A stretch of 64,000 nt of DNA from JAXMCK01 sp046349395 (GCA_046349395.1 JAXMCK010000008.1:129540-193539), one strand, 5' to 3'; numbered from the stretch's first letter, positions 35,037 to 45,756 are shown. Notes: generated by a model not told the origin, from the sequence alone. Numbers and translations: made by a program.

Positions 35037-36356
35037 CTAGACGAACCGCGCATCCGCCTGATCGAGGCGGCGGCGGATCTGGGTCACGACCAGCGACTCG
35101 TCGGGGGCGCAGTTGCGGTAGGTCAGCCGCTCGCCGGCCTTGATGGGCTGCAGCACGGTGGCCCGCTCGGCGAGGCCCAGCGGCAGGGAGGCGCTGTCGC
35201 GGGCATCCGCCCAGGTCATGGCGAAGCCGCGATAGTCGGACTCGCCGATTTTACCCAGCATGTCGCCCGGAGCGAGGTCGCGCTTGGCGACGGCGGCACA
35301 TTCGGCGACGGGTCGCTCCAGCGGCTCCATGTCGGGCTGGCGGCCCAGCACCGTTCGGGCGGCCGAAAGGGGTACTTCGAGGCTGGTCAGGTGATAGGGG
35401 CGAAGCAACGCGTAGCAGGGGCCGGGGCCGACCTTGAGGTCGGTCATGCGTTCGGCGACGCGGGGGTGGCGTGGCTTGACGATGCAGAAGACGCCGGGAG
35501 CCACACCCTTGCCGATGCTGTAGTCGACGACGCCCGACTTCTCGAGGATACCGCCGTCCTCCTTCGTGCAGAGGACCTGGGCGAGCTCGTCGCGGGTGGC
35601 GGCGGGGCCGTGCATGCCGGGTACGTCGGGGACGAGGCCTGTCGCGTTGGCGACGGCCACCATCTCGATCATCGTCTTCGAGCCATCGACGAACTCGACC
35701 AGCATGCGGGCGTTCATGTTCCGCCGCCGGGCCTCCTCCTCGTACTCCTCCGGCATGGCGTCGAACTTCAGCGGGTTGTTCTTGCCCTTGCCGGCAGCGA
35801 CGATCTCGAAGCCGGTGGACTGGGCGAAGGCGATAAGCTCCAGCGTGGCGGCGGGCTCGTCGCCGGCGGCACCGGTGTAGGCGACGCCGGCCTTCTTGGC
35901 CTCCGCCGCGAGAAAGCGGCCGATGGTGATGTCGGCCTCGACGTTCAGCATCACGACATGCTTGCCGTTGCGCATCGCTTCCAGCGCGATGAGGCTGCCG
36001 ATGTTCGGGTTGCCGGTGGCGTCGATGATGACGTCGATGCGGCCGGCGGCGCAGAGTGCTTTGTAGTCGGCGGTGAGTGCCACGTTGCCGGCCTCGATCG
36101 CGGCGTCGACGGTGGAGGCCGAGCCCGCCTCGACTATCTGCGAGCGGTCGCGGCCCGACATCAGGAGGGCATCGACTGCCGCCTCATGGCGGACCTCGCT
36201 GACGGCACCGAGCCGGACCGCCGGCATGAGCGAGAGCTGGACGACGATGTCGGTGCCCATCTGCCCGGCACCGGCGAGGCCCACGGTGACGGGCCCCTTC
36301 CGCTCGACATGGGCAGCAAGCTCGGCCGCGAAACCGACCGGATGGATCGCGCTCAT
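35037..36356 (-). CDS. homoserine-dehydrogenase-like oxidoreductase with C-terminal SAF domain
   Basis: 439 residues. VGLAGAGQMGTDIVVQL is a Rossmann dinucleotide site; ATGNPNIGS and GDEPAATLELIAFA fall in the catalytic domain. A SAF domain follows near residues 365-430 (KRDLAPGDMLGKIG, QPIKAGERLTYRN). This matches the COG4091 group, named for homoserine dehydrogenase similarity but acting on other substrates. GAGGAGAGG precedes ATG 36356. Divergent from a complete sugar importer, so it probably oxidises the imported sugar or polyol derivative. Confidence 0.85.
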   Translation of the reverse strand: MSAIHPVGFAAELAAHVERKGPVTVGLAGAGQMGTDIVVQLSLMPAVRLGAVSEVRHEAAVDALLMSGRDRSQIVEAGSASTVDAAIEAGNVALTADYKALCAAGRIDVIIDATGNPNIGSLIALEAMRNGKHVVMLNVEADITIGRFLAAEAKKAGVAYTGAAGDEPAATLELIAFAQSTGFEIVAAGKGKNNPLKFDAMPEEYEEEARRRNMNARMLVEFVDGSKTMIEMVAVANATGLVPDVPGMHGPAATRDELAQVLCTKEDGGILEKSGVVDYSIGKGVAPGVFCIVKPRHPRVAERMTDLKVGPGPCYALLRPYHLTSLEVPLSAARTVLGRQPDMEPLERPVAECAAVAKRDLAPGDMLGKIGESDYRGFAMTWADARDSASLPLGLAERATVLQPIKAGERLTYRNCAPDESLVVTQIRRRLDQADARFV

Positions 36357-36422
36357 CGCCTCTCCTCGCCGCCGGAGCTGAGGCCGGACGGACGGAGCCG
36401 AGCTAGTGAACATCCGTGCACC

Positions 36423-36432
36423 TGTCCAGACA
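36423..36432. promoter_or_regulatory. candidate operator TGTC-CA-GACA
   Basis: Inverted repeat in the 227-bp gap between the divergent dehydrogenase and importer operons. A TTGACA at 36485-36490 lies downstream but lacks an obvious -10 for the importer operon. Tentative. Confidence 0.3.
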
Positions 36433-36583
36433 TCTGTACCGGGAAGGCGTTCCACCCTATCACCGAGACGCCATTGCTTGGTGGTTGACAGGGGAAGTGT
36501 CGACCAACGAACTGTCGGCACAGCGACGGCGTCGTCGAGCGTCCGTCGGTCGAGGATCGCAACGAACGATCAGGAGGCAAACG

Positions 36584-38158
36584 ATGACGAAGTGGACTTC
36601 GATCCCGCGGCGGAGCCGTCGCGACTTCCTGCAGACGGCGGCCGCCGGTGCCGCGACGGTGGGCGCCGGGGCGCTCCCGCTGTTCAACATCCGCCGCTCC
36701 TACGCCGCCTCCCTGCCCGATCCCGACCAGGTGCTCGCCAAGATCAATGTCGGGAACTACGTGAAGAAAGAGTATCGCGAGCAGTACGGCCTGAAGGACG
36801 ACGATCTCCTCTGGGATCCGAAGAAGGACTGGATCCGCACGGCCGACTGGGAGAGCATCCGCAAGGAACTGGGCGGCACCACGGTCAAGTTCGCGATCGG
36901 TGCGGCGGATGCCGATTCGGCCCGCGACGGCCTGGAGCCCTTCCAGCAGCTGTCGGGCATCACGGTCGAGCTCGTCCCGATCCCGGATGATTCGCTTTAC
37001 GACAAGGTCATCGCCGAGTTCGTGGCCGGCACGCCGAGCTTCGACGCGCTGCAATACTTCTCGCCCTGGCTCGGCGACTTCGCCGGCCCTGGCTTCCTCC
37101 GGCCGCTCGACGAGTACGCGACGAAGTGGAAGCTGCCGCTCGATGACTTCTACGACACCTACCGCCTGAACTACGGCTATTTCGGGAACAAGGGACTCTA
37201 CGGCATCCCCTTCGACTGCGACATCCAAATGGTCCACCTCCGGCCGAAATACTTCAAGGAGGTGACGGGCGGCGACGCCGACACGAAGAACACGATCAAG
37301 ACCTATGACGACTTCGTGCGTCTGGCGAAAGAGCTGAACAACCCGAAGCAGGGCATCGCGGGCGTCGGCTTCATGGCCGGCCGCGGCTTCTGGTCGACCT
37401 ACACCTGGGAGCATATCGCGGCCCAGTACGGGGTCGACCTCTTCAACGACAGCTGGGAGCCCGTCTTCAACAACGAGGCGGGTGTCAAGGCGCTGGAGAT
37501 GATCCTCCAGCTGAAGGAGTTCGCACCGGCCGGTGTGGCGGGCTGGGGCTGGCCCGAGAACCGGGCGGCGTGGCTGGGCGGCCAGCTGGCGACGAACATC
37601 TCCTGGCAGGATTCGGGCACCCAGGCGACGCGGCCGGACCAGAGCCAGATCGTGGGCGACGTGCTCACGATCTACGAGCCACGGGTTCCGGGCGGCCGGT
37701 TCGCCCCGCCCAACATCGCGGGCTCCACCTCGTCGGTGACGGCGACCTCGCAGAACCCCGAGGGTGCCTTCGTCATGCTGGCCTTCCTGACGACGGCCTC
37801 GGTCATGGCGATGAACGAGGCGAATGCGAACGGTGTAGCACCCGGCATGAAGTCGGTGCTGACCAACCCGCTGCTGCAGAAGATCTCGCAGCCGGCCGAG
37901 GTATGGGCGACTGAGCTCGACTTCTGCTGGTGCGCGCCGCGCATCCCCGGGATGTTCGAGATGGAGCAGGCACTCGGCTTCGAGATCAACAAGGCCGTGG
38001 TCGGCGAGACGACACCGAAGGAAGCGCTCGATGCCGGTGCGAAGGCCTGGAAGGAGATCATGACGAAGAACGGCTTCTTCTCCGACAAGGAGCCGTTCCC
38101 CTACTCGGCGGTGGCGGACGCCACCTGGGTCGGCCGCGGCAAGACCTCGCCGGTCTGA
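36584..38158 (+). CDS. sugar ABC transporter substrate-binding protein, Tat-exported (cluster 2)
   Basis: 524 residues, long for a family-1 binding protein. SRRDFLQTAAAGAA at residues 11-24 is a canonical twin-arginine signal. The mature protein has the binding-lobe pattern with FVAGTPSFDALQYF and GIPFDCDIQM. AGGAGG at 36572-36577 fixes the ATG. It leads a full importer operon; a strong hairpin follows its stop, which usually protects the more abundant binding-protein mRNA. Confidence 0.9.
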   Translation: MTKWTSIPRRSRRDFLQTAAAGAATVGAGALPLFNIRRSYAASLPDPDQVLAKINVGNYVKKEYREQYGLKDDDLLWDPKKDWIRTADWESIRKELGGTTVKFAIGAADADSARDGLEPFQQLSGITVELVPIPDDSLYDKVIAEFVAGTPSFDALQYFSPWLGDFAGPGFLRPLDEYATKWKLPLDDFYDTYRLNYGYFGNKGLYGIPFDCDIQMVHLRPKYFKEVTGGDADTKNTIKTYDDFVRLAKELNNPKQGIAGVGFMAGRGFWSTYTWEHIAAQYGVDLFNDSWEPVFNNEAGVKALEMILQLKEFAPAGVAGWGWPENRAAWLGGQLATNISWQDSGTQATRPDQSQIVGDVLTIYEPRVPGGRFAPPNIAGSTSSVTATSQNPEGAFVMLAFLTTASVMAMNEANANGVAPGMKSVLTNPLLQKISQPAEVWATELDFCWCAPRIPGMFEMEQALGFEINKAVVGETTPKEALDAGAKAWKEIMTKNGFFSDKEPFPYSAVADATWVGRGKTSPV

Positions 38159-38164
38159 GTCCTG

Positions 38165-38198
38165 CGCCGCCCGGCGTCGTTACAGGCGCCGGGCGGCG
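38165..38198 (+). terminator. intercistronic hairpin after the binding-protein gene
   Basis: A perfect 12-bp stem, CGCCGCCCGGCG with CGCCGGGCGGCG around a 10-nt loop, between the binding-protein stop and the permease start. No T tract follows, so partial termination or mRNA stabilisation is more likely than full termination. Confidence 0.6.
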
Positions 38199-38206
38199 AT
38201 CCCACC

Positions 38207-39142
38207 ATGCAGGCCCAACTCGTCGTCCAGCCGGCCCTGTCGGGCCAGCGCCGCTATTCGGCGGCCGAGCTTCGCCGCTCGCGCCGACGTCGGCGGCTGC
38301 TGCCCTATCTGCTGGTACTGCCGGCGGTGATCTACCTGCTGCTGATCACGCTCTATCCGGGCCTGTTCGCGATCTACCAGAGCCTGCACGTGACGAGCCT
38401 GATGGGCTGGACGTGGAACGGGCTCGGTAACTATCAGAAGCTCTTCGCGGATGCCGACTTCTTCAAGGCACTGTGGAACACGCTGCTGATCGGCAGCATC
38501 GCGCTGGCCCTCGAATGTGCGATCGCCCTGCTACTGGCGGCGCTGGTCTACCGTGACCCGTGGGTCAGAGGCTGGCGCATCCTCTTCCTGCTGCCGATGC
38601 TCTTCATGCCGTCGGCCGTGTCGTTCCTGTGGAAGCTCGCCTTCAACGACGGGCGGGTGATCAACGATCTCCTCATGACGGTCGGGCTGATCGACCTGCC
38701 GCTCGACTTCCTGGGCAATGCGGCGCTGGCCCGCCTCACGCTGATCGTGACCGACGTCTGGCAGTGGACGCCGTTCCTCTTCATCATCTTTGTCGCCGGA
38801 CTGCAGGGCCAGGACACCGAGATCGAGGAGGCGGCCCGGCTGGACGGGGCCACCTGGCCCAAGATCTTCTGGAACCTGTCGCTGCCGCAGTTGGCCCCCA
38901 TCATCGCCGTGGCGCTGATCCTGCGCGGGATCGACATCGTCACGATGTTCGCGTCAGTCTTCATCATCACGCAGGGAACGCCGGGCGGGGCGACGGAGAC
39001 CATCAGCTATTTCATCTATCGGACCGGCTTCAAGCAGTTCAACTTCGGCTATGCTTCGGCGGCTTCGGTGGTGCTGCTGGCCATCACGGTCATTACAGCA
39101 CAGCTGTTCATGAAGCGGTTCTTCCGCTCGGCCAGGGCCTGA
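38207..39142 (+). CDS. sugar ABC transporter permease, MalF type (cluster 2)
   Basis: 311 residues with an arginine-rich cytoplasmic start and six helices. The EAA loop reads TEIEEAARLDGATWPKIFW. Partner of the following MalG-type permease; start ATG 38207. Confidence 0.9.
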   Translation: MQAQLVVQPALSGQRRYSAAELRRSRRRRRLLPYLLVLPAVIYLLLITLYPGLFAIYQSLHVTSLMGWTWNGLGNYQKLFADADFFKALWNTLLIGSIALALECAIALLLAALVYRDPWVRGWRILFLLPMLFMPSAVSFLWKLAFNDGRVINDLLMTVGLIDLPLDFLGNAALARLTLIVTDVWQWTPFLFIIFVAGLQGQDTEIEEAARLDGATWPKIFWNLSLPQLAPIIAVALILRGIDIVTMFASVFIITQGTPGGATETISYFIYRTGFKQFNFGYASAASVVLLAITVITAQLFMKRFFRSARA

Positions 39143-39146
39143 GGCG

Positions 39147-39986
39147 ATGCAGCCGCGCCGCCGTCGCCGTACCGGACGCGTCCTGCGCATCGCGATCCTG
39201 GTCGCCTGGGCGCTGCTCTGCCTGGTGCCGATCCTGTGGTTCCTATCCATCGGGCTCAGGCCACGGACCGAGATCATCACGCGGGTGCCGATCTACTGGC
39301 CGACCTGGTCGACCGATGCCTGGCATATCATCTGGAACGACTGGCCGCTCGGGTCCTACTTACGCAACTCGGTGCTGGCGATCTTCGGCAGCGTGGTGCT
39401 CGACCTGCTGCTCGCCATCCCGGCGGCCTACGCATTGTCGCGCTACCGGTTCCGCGGGCGCGAGGACATCGGCTTCTACATCCTCTCGACCAAGATGATG
39501 GCGCCGGCGGCGGTCGCGATCCCAATCTTCTTCCTCTTCAGGTGGGTGGGCCTGCTGAACTCGGTCTGGGCGCTGATCCTCGTCTACGCGGCGATGAACC
39601 TTTCGCTCGTGACCTGGGTCATCCGCTCCTACATGCTGGACATCCCGCCCGAGATCGAGGACGCGGCCAGGACCGACGGGGCCGGCGATCTCACGATCCT
39701 CGTCTCGCTGGTGGTCCCGATCTGCCTGCCGGGGATCATCACGGCTGCAGTCATCGCGATGATCTTCGCGATCAACGAGTTTCTGTTCACCCTGCTGATC
39801 GCGTCGACGAAGAGCGCCTACACTCTGTCGGTGGCGCTGGCGAACTTCAGCGGCGGCACGGACGGGACCATCTACAACGCCATCGCTCTCGTTTCCTTCG
39901 TCGCCTTCGTGCCGGTGCTGCTGGTGGTCGTGGCCATTCAGGGGCACCTGTCGCGCGGCCTGACGCTGGGTGCGGTGAAGGGCTGA
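39147..39986 (+). CDS. sugar ABC transporter permease, MalG type (cluster 2)
   Basis: 279 residues, six helices, EAA loop PEIEDAARTDGAGDLTIL, and a C-terminus HLSRGLTLGAVKG characteristic of MalG. It begins 4 bases after the preceding stop and is followed by its ATPase. Confidence 0.9.
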   Translation: MQPRRRRRTGRVLRIAILVAWALLCLVPILWFLSIGLRPRTEIITRVPIYWPTWSTDAWHIIWNDWPLGSYLRNSVLAIFGSVVLDLLLAIPAAYALSRYRFRGREDIGFYILSTKMMAPAAVAIPIFFLFRWVGLLNSVWALILVYAAMNLSLVTWVIRSYMLDIPPEIEDAARTDGAGDLTILVSLVVPICLPGIITAAVIAMIFAINEFLFTLLIASTKSAYTLSVALANFSGGTDGTIYNAIALVSFVAFVPVLLVVVAIQGHLSRGLTLGAVKG

Positions 39987-40001
39987 GGCGGGGGGCACGA
40001 A

Positions 40002-41057
40002 TTGGCTTCGATCTCGCTGAAGGGTGTGGCCAAGCGCTGGGGGCCGGTCGTGGCACTGGAAGCGCTCGACCTCGAGGTGCAGGACCAGGAGCTGATGGTG
40101 CTGCTGGGCCCGTCGGGCTGCGGCAAGACCACGACGATGCGGATGGTGGCCGGCCTCGAGGACCCGTCGGACGGCGAGGTCTGGATCGGCCCGCACATGA
40201 TGAACGAGGTCGAGCCGCGCGACCGCGACGTGGCGATGGTGTTCCAGAGCTACGCGCTCTACCCGAACATGACGATCTACGAGAACATCCGCTTTCCGCT
40301 CCGCATGCGAAACGTGCCGCGCGCCGAGCAGGACAGGCTCGTGCGGCGGGCGGCGGAGCTGGTCGAACTCGGCGACTATCTGGAGAGGAAGCCGCGGGCG
40401 CTGTCGGGCGGGCAGCGGCAGCGGGCGGCCCTGGCGCGGGCGGTGGTGCGGTCGCCGCAGGTGTTCCTGATGGACGAGCCGCTGTCCAACCTCGACGCCA
40501 AGCTGCGGCAGACCATGCGGGTGCAGCTGAAGCACCTGCAGCGCGAGCTGAAGGTGACGACGCTCTACGTCACCCACGACCAGATCGAGGCGATGACGCT
40601 GGCCGACCGCGTGGCGGTCATGAACAAGGGGAAGATCCAGCAGATCGGCACGCCGCAGGAGATCTACAACGATCCGGCGACCCTGTTCGTGGCCCAGTTC
40701 ATCGGGTCGCCGCCGATGAACCTGATGGCGGGCCGCATCGAGGGTGGCACGTTCCGGTCGGGGGACTTCGCCCTTGCCACCAGGATGGCGGCGCCAGACG
40801 GCGAGGTGGTACTGGGAGTACGCCCCGAGGACATGACCATCACGGCCGAAGGCGACCAGACGATGGCACGGGTCTACGGTGTCGAGCCGACGGGTGATGT
40901 CACCTATGTGGCGGTGACGCTGGCCGGTGCCCTCGTCGTGATCAAGGCGGGGCGGGACTTCCGCGCCGAGATCGACACGATGGTGCCGGTGCGGATCGAC
41001 ACCGACCGGCTCTTCCTGTTCGATCCGGCGAGCGAGCGACGGATCCGCCGATCTTAG
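40002..41057 (+). CDS. MalK/UgpC-type sugar ABC transporter ATPase
   Basis: 351 residues. GPSGCGKTT, FQSYALYPNM, LSGGQRQR, VFLMDEPLSNLD and VTHDQIEAM are all intact, and a C-terminal TOBE regulatory region follows (VLGVRPEDM). TTG start 40002 with GGGGGG upstream. It is the only MalK-type ATPase in the window, whereas three MalFG permease pairs occur, so it may be shared. The product probably drives sugar import at the inner membrane. Confidence 0.93.
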   Translation: MASISLKGVAKRWGPVVALEALDLEVQDQELMVLLGPSGCGKTTTMRMVAGLEDPSDGEVWIGPHMMNEVEPRDRDVAMVFQSYALYPNMTIYENIRFPLRMRNVPRAEQDRLVRRAAELVELGDYLERKPRALSGGQRQRAALARAVVRSPQVFLMDEPLSNLDAKLRQTMRVQLKHLQRELKVTTLYVTHDQIEAMTLADRVAVMNKGKIQQIGTPQEIYNDPATLFVAQFIGSPPMNLMAGRIEGGTFRSGDFALATRMAAPDGEVVLGVRPEDMTITAEGDQTMARVYGVEPTGDVTYVAVTLAGALVVIKAGRDFRAEIDTMVPVRIDTDRLFLFDPASERRIRRS

Positions 41058-41153
41058 CGGTTCCAGGCGGCGGGCCGTACTTGCCTCTTGCCAGAGGCGG
41101 CCCAGCTACACGTATGCTGGAGCACAACGTCGAGGCGGCCGGGGGCCGACAGC

Positions 41154-41900
<747 letters not shown>

Positions 41901-41902
41901 CG

Positions 41903-42559
41903 ATGGAAGCCGCTGCCGAGGAGCGGGCCCGTCGCAGCCTCGCGGCAATCCCCGATCTCGCCGGGCGCATCCGCCAGCTGCGGTCATTTCTCGACTGCTA
42001 CGCCGCGACGGCTGCACGCCTGTCGCGGCAGTACGAGGTCGAGTTCGTCACCGACGAGCGGCGGCTGACGCGGGCCTTTCTCGACTGGATGGAGGCGTTC
42101 TCCAGGCGGGCGGCGCGCGGGGTGGGCGACCGACGGGACTTCTCCGTCTATGCGGCCGGGCTGGCGCTGGTCGAGCTGATCAGGTCACGGCCGACGTCGG
42201 CGAAGAAGGCTTCCCGGCCGCCCAAGGACCTGCCGATCGAGCCGACCGACGCGGAGTTGGTCCGCTTCTGGCCGGAAGGCTTCCTCTACACGACCTTCTG
42301 CCTCGACGTGCTGGCCGTGGTGCTGGCGCAGGAGTTCGGCGAGGACCTGCACACGGTGCCGGCGGCCCATCAGCTGAAGGGCTGGTGGACCTACCGCGAG
42401 AACGTGGAGCAGGACCCGAAGCTGGCGATCCCGTTCCTCGATTACTTCGTCGGGAACGTGCCGAACTGGGCTTATCCGGACCTGCCGGCAGCTAGGCCAG
42501 CCGGCGATCCGCTCCTCGCCGTGACGGAGCGGGCGAGGCTGTCGGACCGGCGGCACTGA
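41903..42559 (+). CDS. hypothetical protein, unknown gene pair (2)
   Basis: 218 residues of no family I recognise. It is soluble with aromatic C-terminal motifs (RFWPEGFLYTTFC, HQLKGWWTYRENVEQD, VPNWAYPDL) that suggest a defined fold rather than spurious translation. ATG 41903 follows the previous stop by 2 bases. Its own stop is 12 bases from the end of the convergent permease gene. Confidence 0.68.
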   Translation: MEAAAEERARRSLAAIPDLAGRIRQLRSFLDCYAATAARLSRQYEVEFVTDERRLTRAFLDWMEAFSRRAARGVGDRRDFSVYAAGLALVELIRSRPTSAKKASRPPKDLPIEPTDAELVRFWPEGFLYTTFCLDVLAVVLAQEFGEDLHTVPAAHQLKGWWTYRENVEQDPKLAIPFLDYFVGNVPNWAYPDLPAARPAGDPLLAVTERARLSDRRH

Positions 42560-42571
42560 CGAGGCCCTAAG

Positions 42572-43387
42572 TCAGCCCTTTACGGCGCCGAAGGAGATGC
42601 CGCGGACGAGGTATTTCTGGACCGCGGCGACTCCGATGAAGACAGGCAAGGTGCCGAGCACCGACATCGCCGAGATCTTGGCCCAGAAGGTCGACTGCGG
42701 GCCGAAATAGTTGCTGATCTGGACCGTGTAGGTCATCACGTTCGTCCGCGTGAGCACCAGCGCGAAGAGGAACTCGTTCCAGGAGTAGATGAAGGCGAAG
42801 ATCGCGGTGGCGATCAGACCGTTGCGGGCGACGGGGACCACGATCCGCCAGAAGACGCCGAGACGCGAGCAGCCGTCGACCAGCGCCGACTCTTCCAGTT
42901 CGCGCGGCACCTCCTGCAGGTAGCCGTTCATCATCCAGATGACGTAAGGCAGTGCAAATGCCGTGTAGAGCAGGATGAGGCCCGTATAGGTGTCGGACAG
43001 GCCGAGATAGGCGTAGGCGAGGAACACGGGGAAGACGATCGCGATGGGAGGGATCAGCCGCTGGCTGAGGATCCAGACCGCCAGCCCCTCCCCGCCGGTG
43101 CGGAAGCGGACGATGCCGTAGGCGCAGAGCGTGCCGAGCACCATCGCGATGACCGTGGACGTGCCGGCGATGACGAAGCTGTTGAAGACGGTCCAGGCGT
43201 CGCCGTCGGTGAAGAGGACGACGAAGTTGCCGAACTGCGGATCGGACGGATACCAGGCCGGCGGCGACTTGAAGATCTCCTCGGCCCGTTTCAGCGAGAC
43301 CGAGAACATCCAGTAGATCGGCAGCAGGAAAACGAGCAGGACGAGGATGCTCGTCGCGTACCAGCCGAGCGAGCGCAGCGCCTTCAT
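42572..43387 (-). CDS. sugar ABC transporter permease, MalG type (cluster 3)
   Basis: 271 residues, six helices. EAA loop RELEESALVDGCSRLGVFW and C-terminus YLVRGISFGAVKG. ATG 43387 overlaps the stop of the MalF-type gene (ATGA). It is the last gene of the long minus-strand operon that starts at 52.6 kb. No ATPase follows. Confidence 0.9.
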   Translation of the reverse strand: MKALRSLGWYATSILVLLVFLLPIYWMFSVSLKRAEEIFKSPPAWYPSDPQFGNFVVLFTDGDAWTVFNSFVIAGTSTVIAMVLGTLCAYGIVRFRTGGEGLAVWILSQRLIPPIAIVFPVFLAYAYLGLSDTYTGLILLYTAFALPYVIWMMNGYLQEVPRELEESALVDGCSRLGVFWRIVVPVARNGLIATAIFAFIYSWNEFLFALVLTRTNVMTYTVQISNYFGPQSTFWAKISAMSVLGTLPVFIGVAAVQKYLVRGISFGAVKG

Positions 43388-44295
43388 CGGGCCAGTTCCA
43401 CGCGGCGCAGGGCCTGCATAACGAGCCAGGTCAGCACGATGGCCAGTAGCACGACCACGGCCGCGATGTAGGACGTCTCGAAGCCCTGGAAGCCCTTGAT
43501 GTACATGTAGATCGAGATCGTTTCGGTCTTGCTGCCGGGGCCGCCGCGGGTGAGCTGCCAGACGGCGTCGAAGATGCGGAAGAGGTCGAGGCCGCGGATC
43601 AGGAGCGCGATCACGAGCACCGGCTTGATCGCCGGCAGGATGATCTTCCAGAAGGTCTGCCAGCGACCGGCACCGTCCAGCGACGCGGCGTCGATCTGGT
43701 CACGGTCGACGTTGGCGAGGGCCGCCAGCAGGATGACGAACATGAAGGGCGTCCACTGCCAGACCTCGGCGATGATGATCGACCAGAACGGCAGGGTGCC
43801 CTTGATCGTCCACAGGAGGACGACCGGCTTCTCGGTGAACCAGGAGATGATCTGGTTCACCGGCCCGAACTTCTGATCGAACATCAGGCGCCACATCGAA
43901 CCCGCCACCATCGGCGAGACGACCGCCGGTAGCACCAGAAGCGCCACGAAGATCCGCTTCAGCGGCCGGTCGGCCTGGAAGTGGAAGGCCAGGAGCAGGC
44001 CCAGGATCAGCTCCAGCGGCAGCGCTACGATCAGGATGAGGAGTGTCCGGCCAAGTGCGGTCAGCAGGCGCGGGTCCTGGACCAGCTTCACATAGTTGTC
44101 GAAGCCGATGAAGGAGCCGGTCCGGTTGGACCCCGTCAGGTTCAGGAAGCTGACGACGACGGACCACAGGAACGGCAGCAGTCCGACGAGGACGAGAAGC
44201 GCCACCGCCGGGGCGACGAACCAGAAGCCCGGGCCGAGCCGGCGGGGGGACGTCACCCCGCCGGCTGCCGGGAGTGCCACGGCGGCAGCACTCAC
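43384..44295 (-). CDS. sugar ABC transporter permease, MalF type (cluster 3)
   Basis: 303 residues. Six helices and the EAA loop DQIDAASLDGAGRWQTFW. It starts 8 bases after the stop of the binding-protein gene. Together with its neighbours it forms an importer that lacks a linked MalK-type ATPase. Confidence 0.9.
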   Translation of the reverse strand: MSAAAVALPAAGGVTSPRRLGPGFWFVAPAVALLVLVGLLPFLWSVVVSFLNLTGSNRTGSFIGFDNYVKLVQDPRLLTALGRTLLILIVALPLELILGLLLAFHFQADRPLKRIFVALLVLPAVVSPMVAGSMWRLMFDQKFGPVNQIISWFTEKPVVLLWTIKGTLPFWSIIIAEVWQWTPFMFVILLAALANVDRDQIDAASLDGAGRWQTFWKIILPAIKPVLVIALLIRGLDLFRIFDAVWQLTRGGPGSKTETISIYMYIKGFQGFETSYIAAVVVLLAIVLTWLVMQALRRVELAR

Positions 44296-44303
44296 GTTTG
44301 CGA

Positions 44304-45734
44304 CTACTCGCGATAGGCCGAGGGCTTCGCGGCCCAGGCCTTGTAGACCTCACGCTGCTTGTCGACGCCGATCGACTCGGTCAGCTGATCCCACTCGGCG
44401 GCCAGCGCGTCGAGTGCCTCCTTCGGGTCGGTACCGCCGATGGCCGAGATCACGGCCCGGCTCATCGCGTCCTGGTATTTGAAGGTCTCCAGCAGCGAGA
44501 AGTCGCCATAGCCGTTGGCAGCACCCTCTTTCAGCACCGCCAAATAATCGGGGGCCGTCGGCCACAGCGCCTGGTACTCAGGCGACTCGTAGTGCGACAT
44601 GCGGAACGGATCGCGCAAGCCGACCGGCTTCATGACGTTGACGAGGCTCTGCTTCTTGCTCGACATCCACTGGGCGTAGAGATACGCAGCCTCCTGGTGC
44701 TTGCTCTCGGCCGAGACACCCATGATGAAGCCGGAGGCCAACTCGGGATGGCCGCCGGGATTGACGGCATAGCCGACCTTGTCGGCGACGGTCGTCTTCG
44801 GCACCCAGGACAGGGCCGCATCGTTGATGTTCACACCCTGGGTCCAGCGGCCGACCGGCGGCCAGGAGATCGTCATCGCGATCTGACCGGCGTTCATCGC
44901 CGAGAGAGTCTCGGCGAAGCCCCAGGTCTCGATGCCCGGCGACATGCAGGTGTTCTGCTCGACCATCTGGGTGAGCGCCTTCACGCCCGCCTCGCTGTTG
45001 ACGGTCGCCTTCATCGTCTCCGGGTCGAAGAAGCGGCCGCCATTGTTGCGGAAGCGCTCGCTGAAGAAGAAGAACATGTAACCGGTATTGATCACGCCGG
45101 CACCGTACACGTCCGGCTGGTACTTCTCGGTCAAGAAGCAGGCGATGTCGCCGAACTGGCCATAGTCCTTCGGCGGGCCAAGATCGTAGCCGTACTTCTC
45201 CTTGAAGGCGGCCTGGTTCTCGGGATCGGCGAACAGGTCCTTGCGGTAGTAGGTGACGAGAACATCGCCGTCCTGCACCAGACCGTAGATGTGGCCGTTG
45301 TAGGTCTGCCAGTCCTTGAAGGCCGGATTGATGTCGTCGAATTCCGTATCCGCCCCGTACTTCTTCACATAGTCGTCGAGCGGGATGACGGCGTTCTGCA
45401 GCACCATGTCGGCGAGCCAGGGCGGGGAGATCAGGAGCGCGTCATAGGCACCCGTCCCGGCCTGATGCTCCAGCATCGTCTTCGGATAGATCTCCTCGAA
45501 GGGAAGCTCGACCGTGTTGATCTTGATGCCGGTGAGCTTCTCCCACTCCGGACCGGTGTACTGCGTCTGCAGCAGGGCCTGCAGGCCGGCCTCGGCCGTG
45601 ACGGTCAGCGTGATGCCGGAGAACTGCTTGGCGGCCTCGACGGCGCGCGTGGCGGCGTCTTCCTGGGCACTGGCACTCATGGCGAAGGCCGCCGAGCCCA
45701 AGGCCGTCGCGAGCAACAATCCTTTCAGCTTCAT
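44304..45734 (-). CDS. sugar ABC transporter substrate-binding protein (cluster 3)
   Basis: 476 residues with a Sec signal (MKLKGLLLATALGSAAFAM, cleaved after SASA). Family-1 fold; PPWLADMVLQ and WPPVGRWTQ segments lie at lobe boundaries. The ATG at 45734 follows GGGGAGCGAAGAAAC; the ten-residue upstream extension is not needed. A hairpin precedes the gene inside the operon, possibly setting its level. Confidence 0.88.
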   Translation of the reverse strand: MKLKGLLLATALGSAAFAMSASAQEDAATRAVEAAKQFSGITLTVTAEAGLQALLQTQYTGPEWEKLTGIKINTVELPFEEIYPKTMLEHQAGTGAYDALLISPPWLADMVLQNAVIPLDDYVKKYGADTEFDDINPAFKDWQTYNGHIYGLVQDGDVLVTYYRKDLFADPENQAAFKEKYGYDLGPPKDYGQFGDIACFLTEKYQPDVYGAGVINTGYMFFFFSERFRNNGGRFFDPETMKATVNSEAGVKALTQMVEQNTCMSPGIETWGFAETLSAMNAGQIAMTISWPPVGRWTQGVNINDAALSWVPKTTVADKVGYAVNPGGHPELASGFIMGVSAESKHQEAAYLYAQWMSSKKQSLVNVMKPVGLRDPFRMSHYESPEYQALWPTAPDYLAVLKEGAANGYGDFSLLETFKYQDAMSRAVISAIGGTDPKEALDALAAEWDQLTESIGVDKQREVYKAWAAKPSAYRE

Positions 45735-45756
45735 CGTTTCTTCGCTCCCCGATCGA

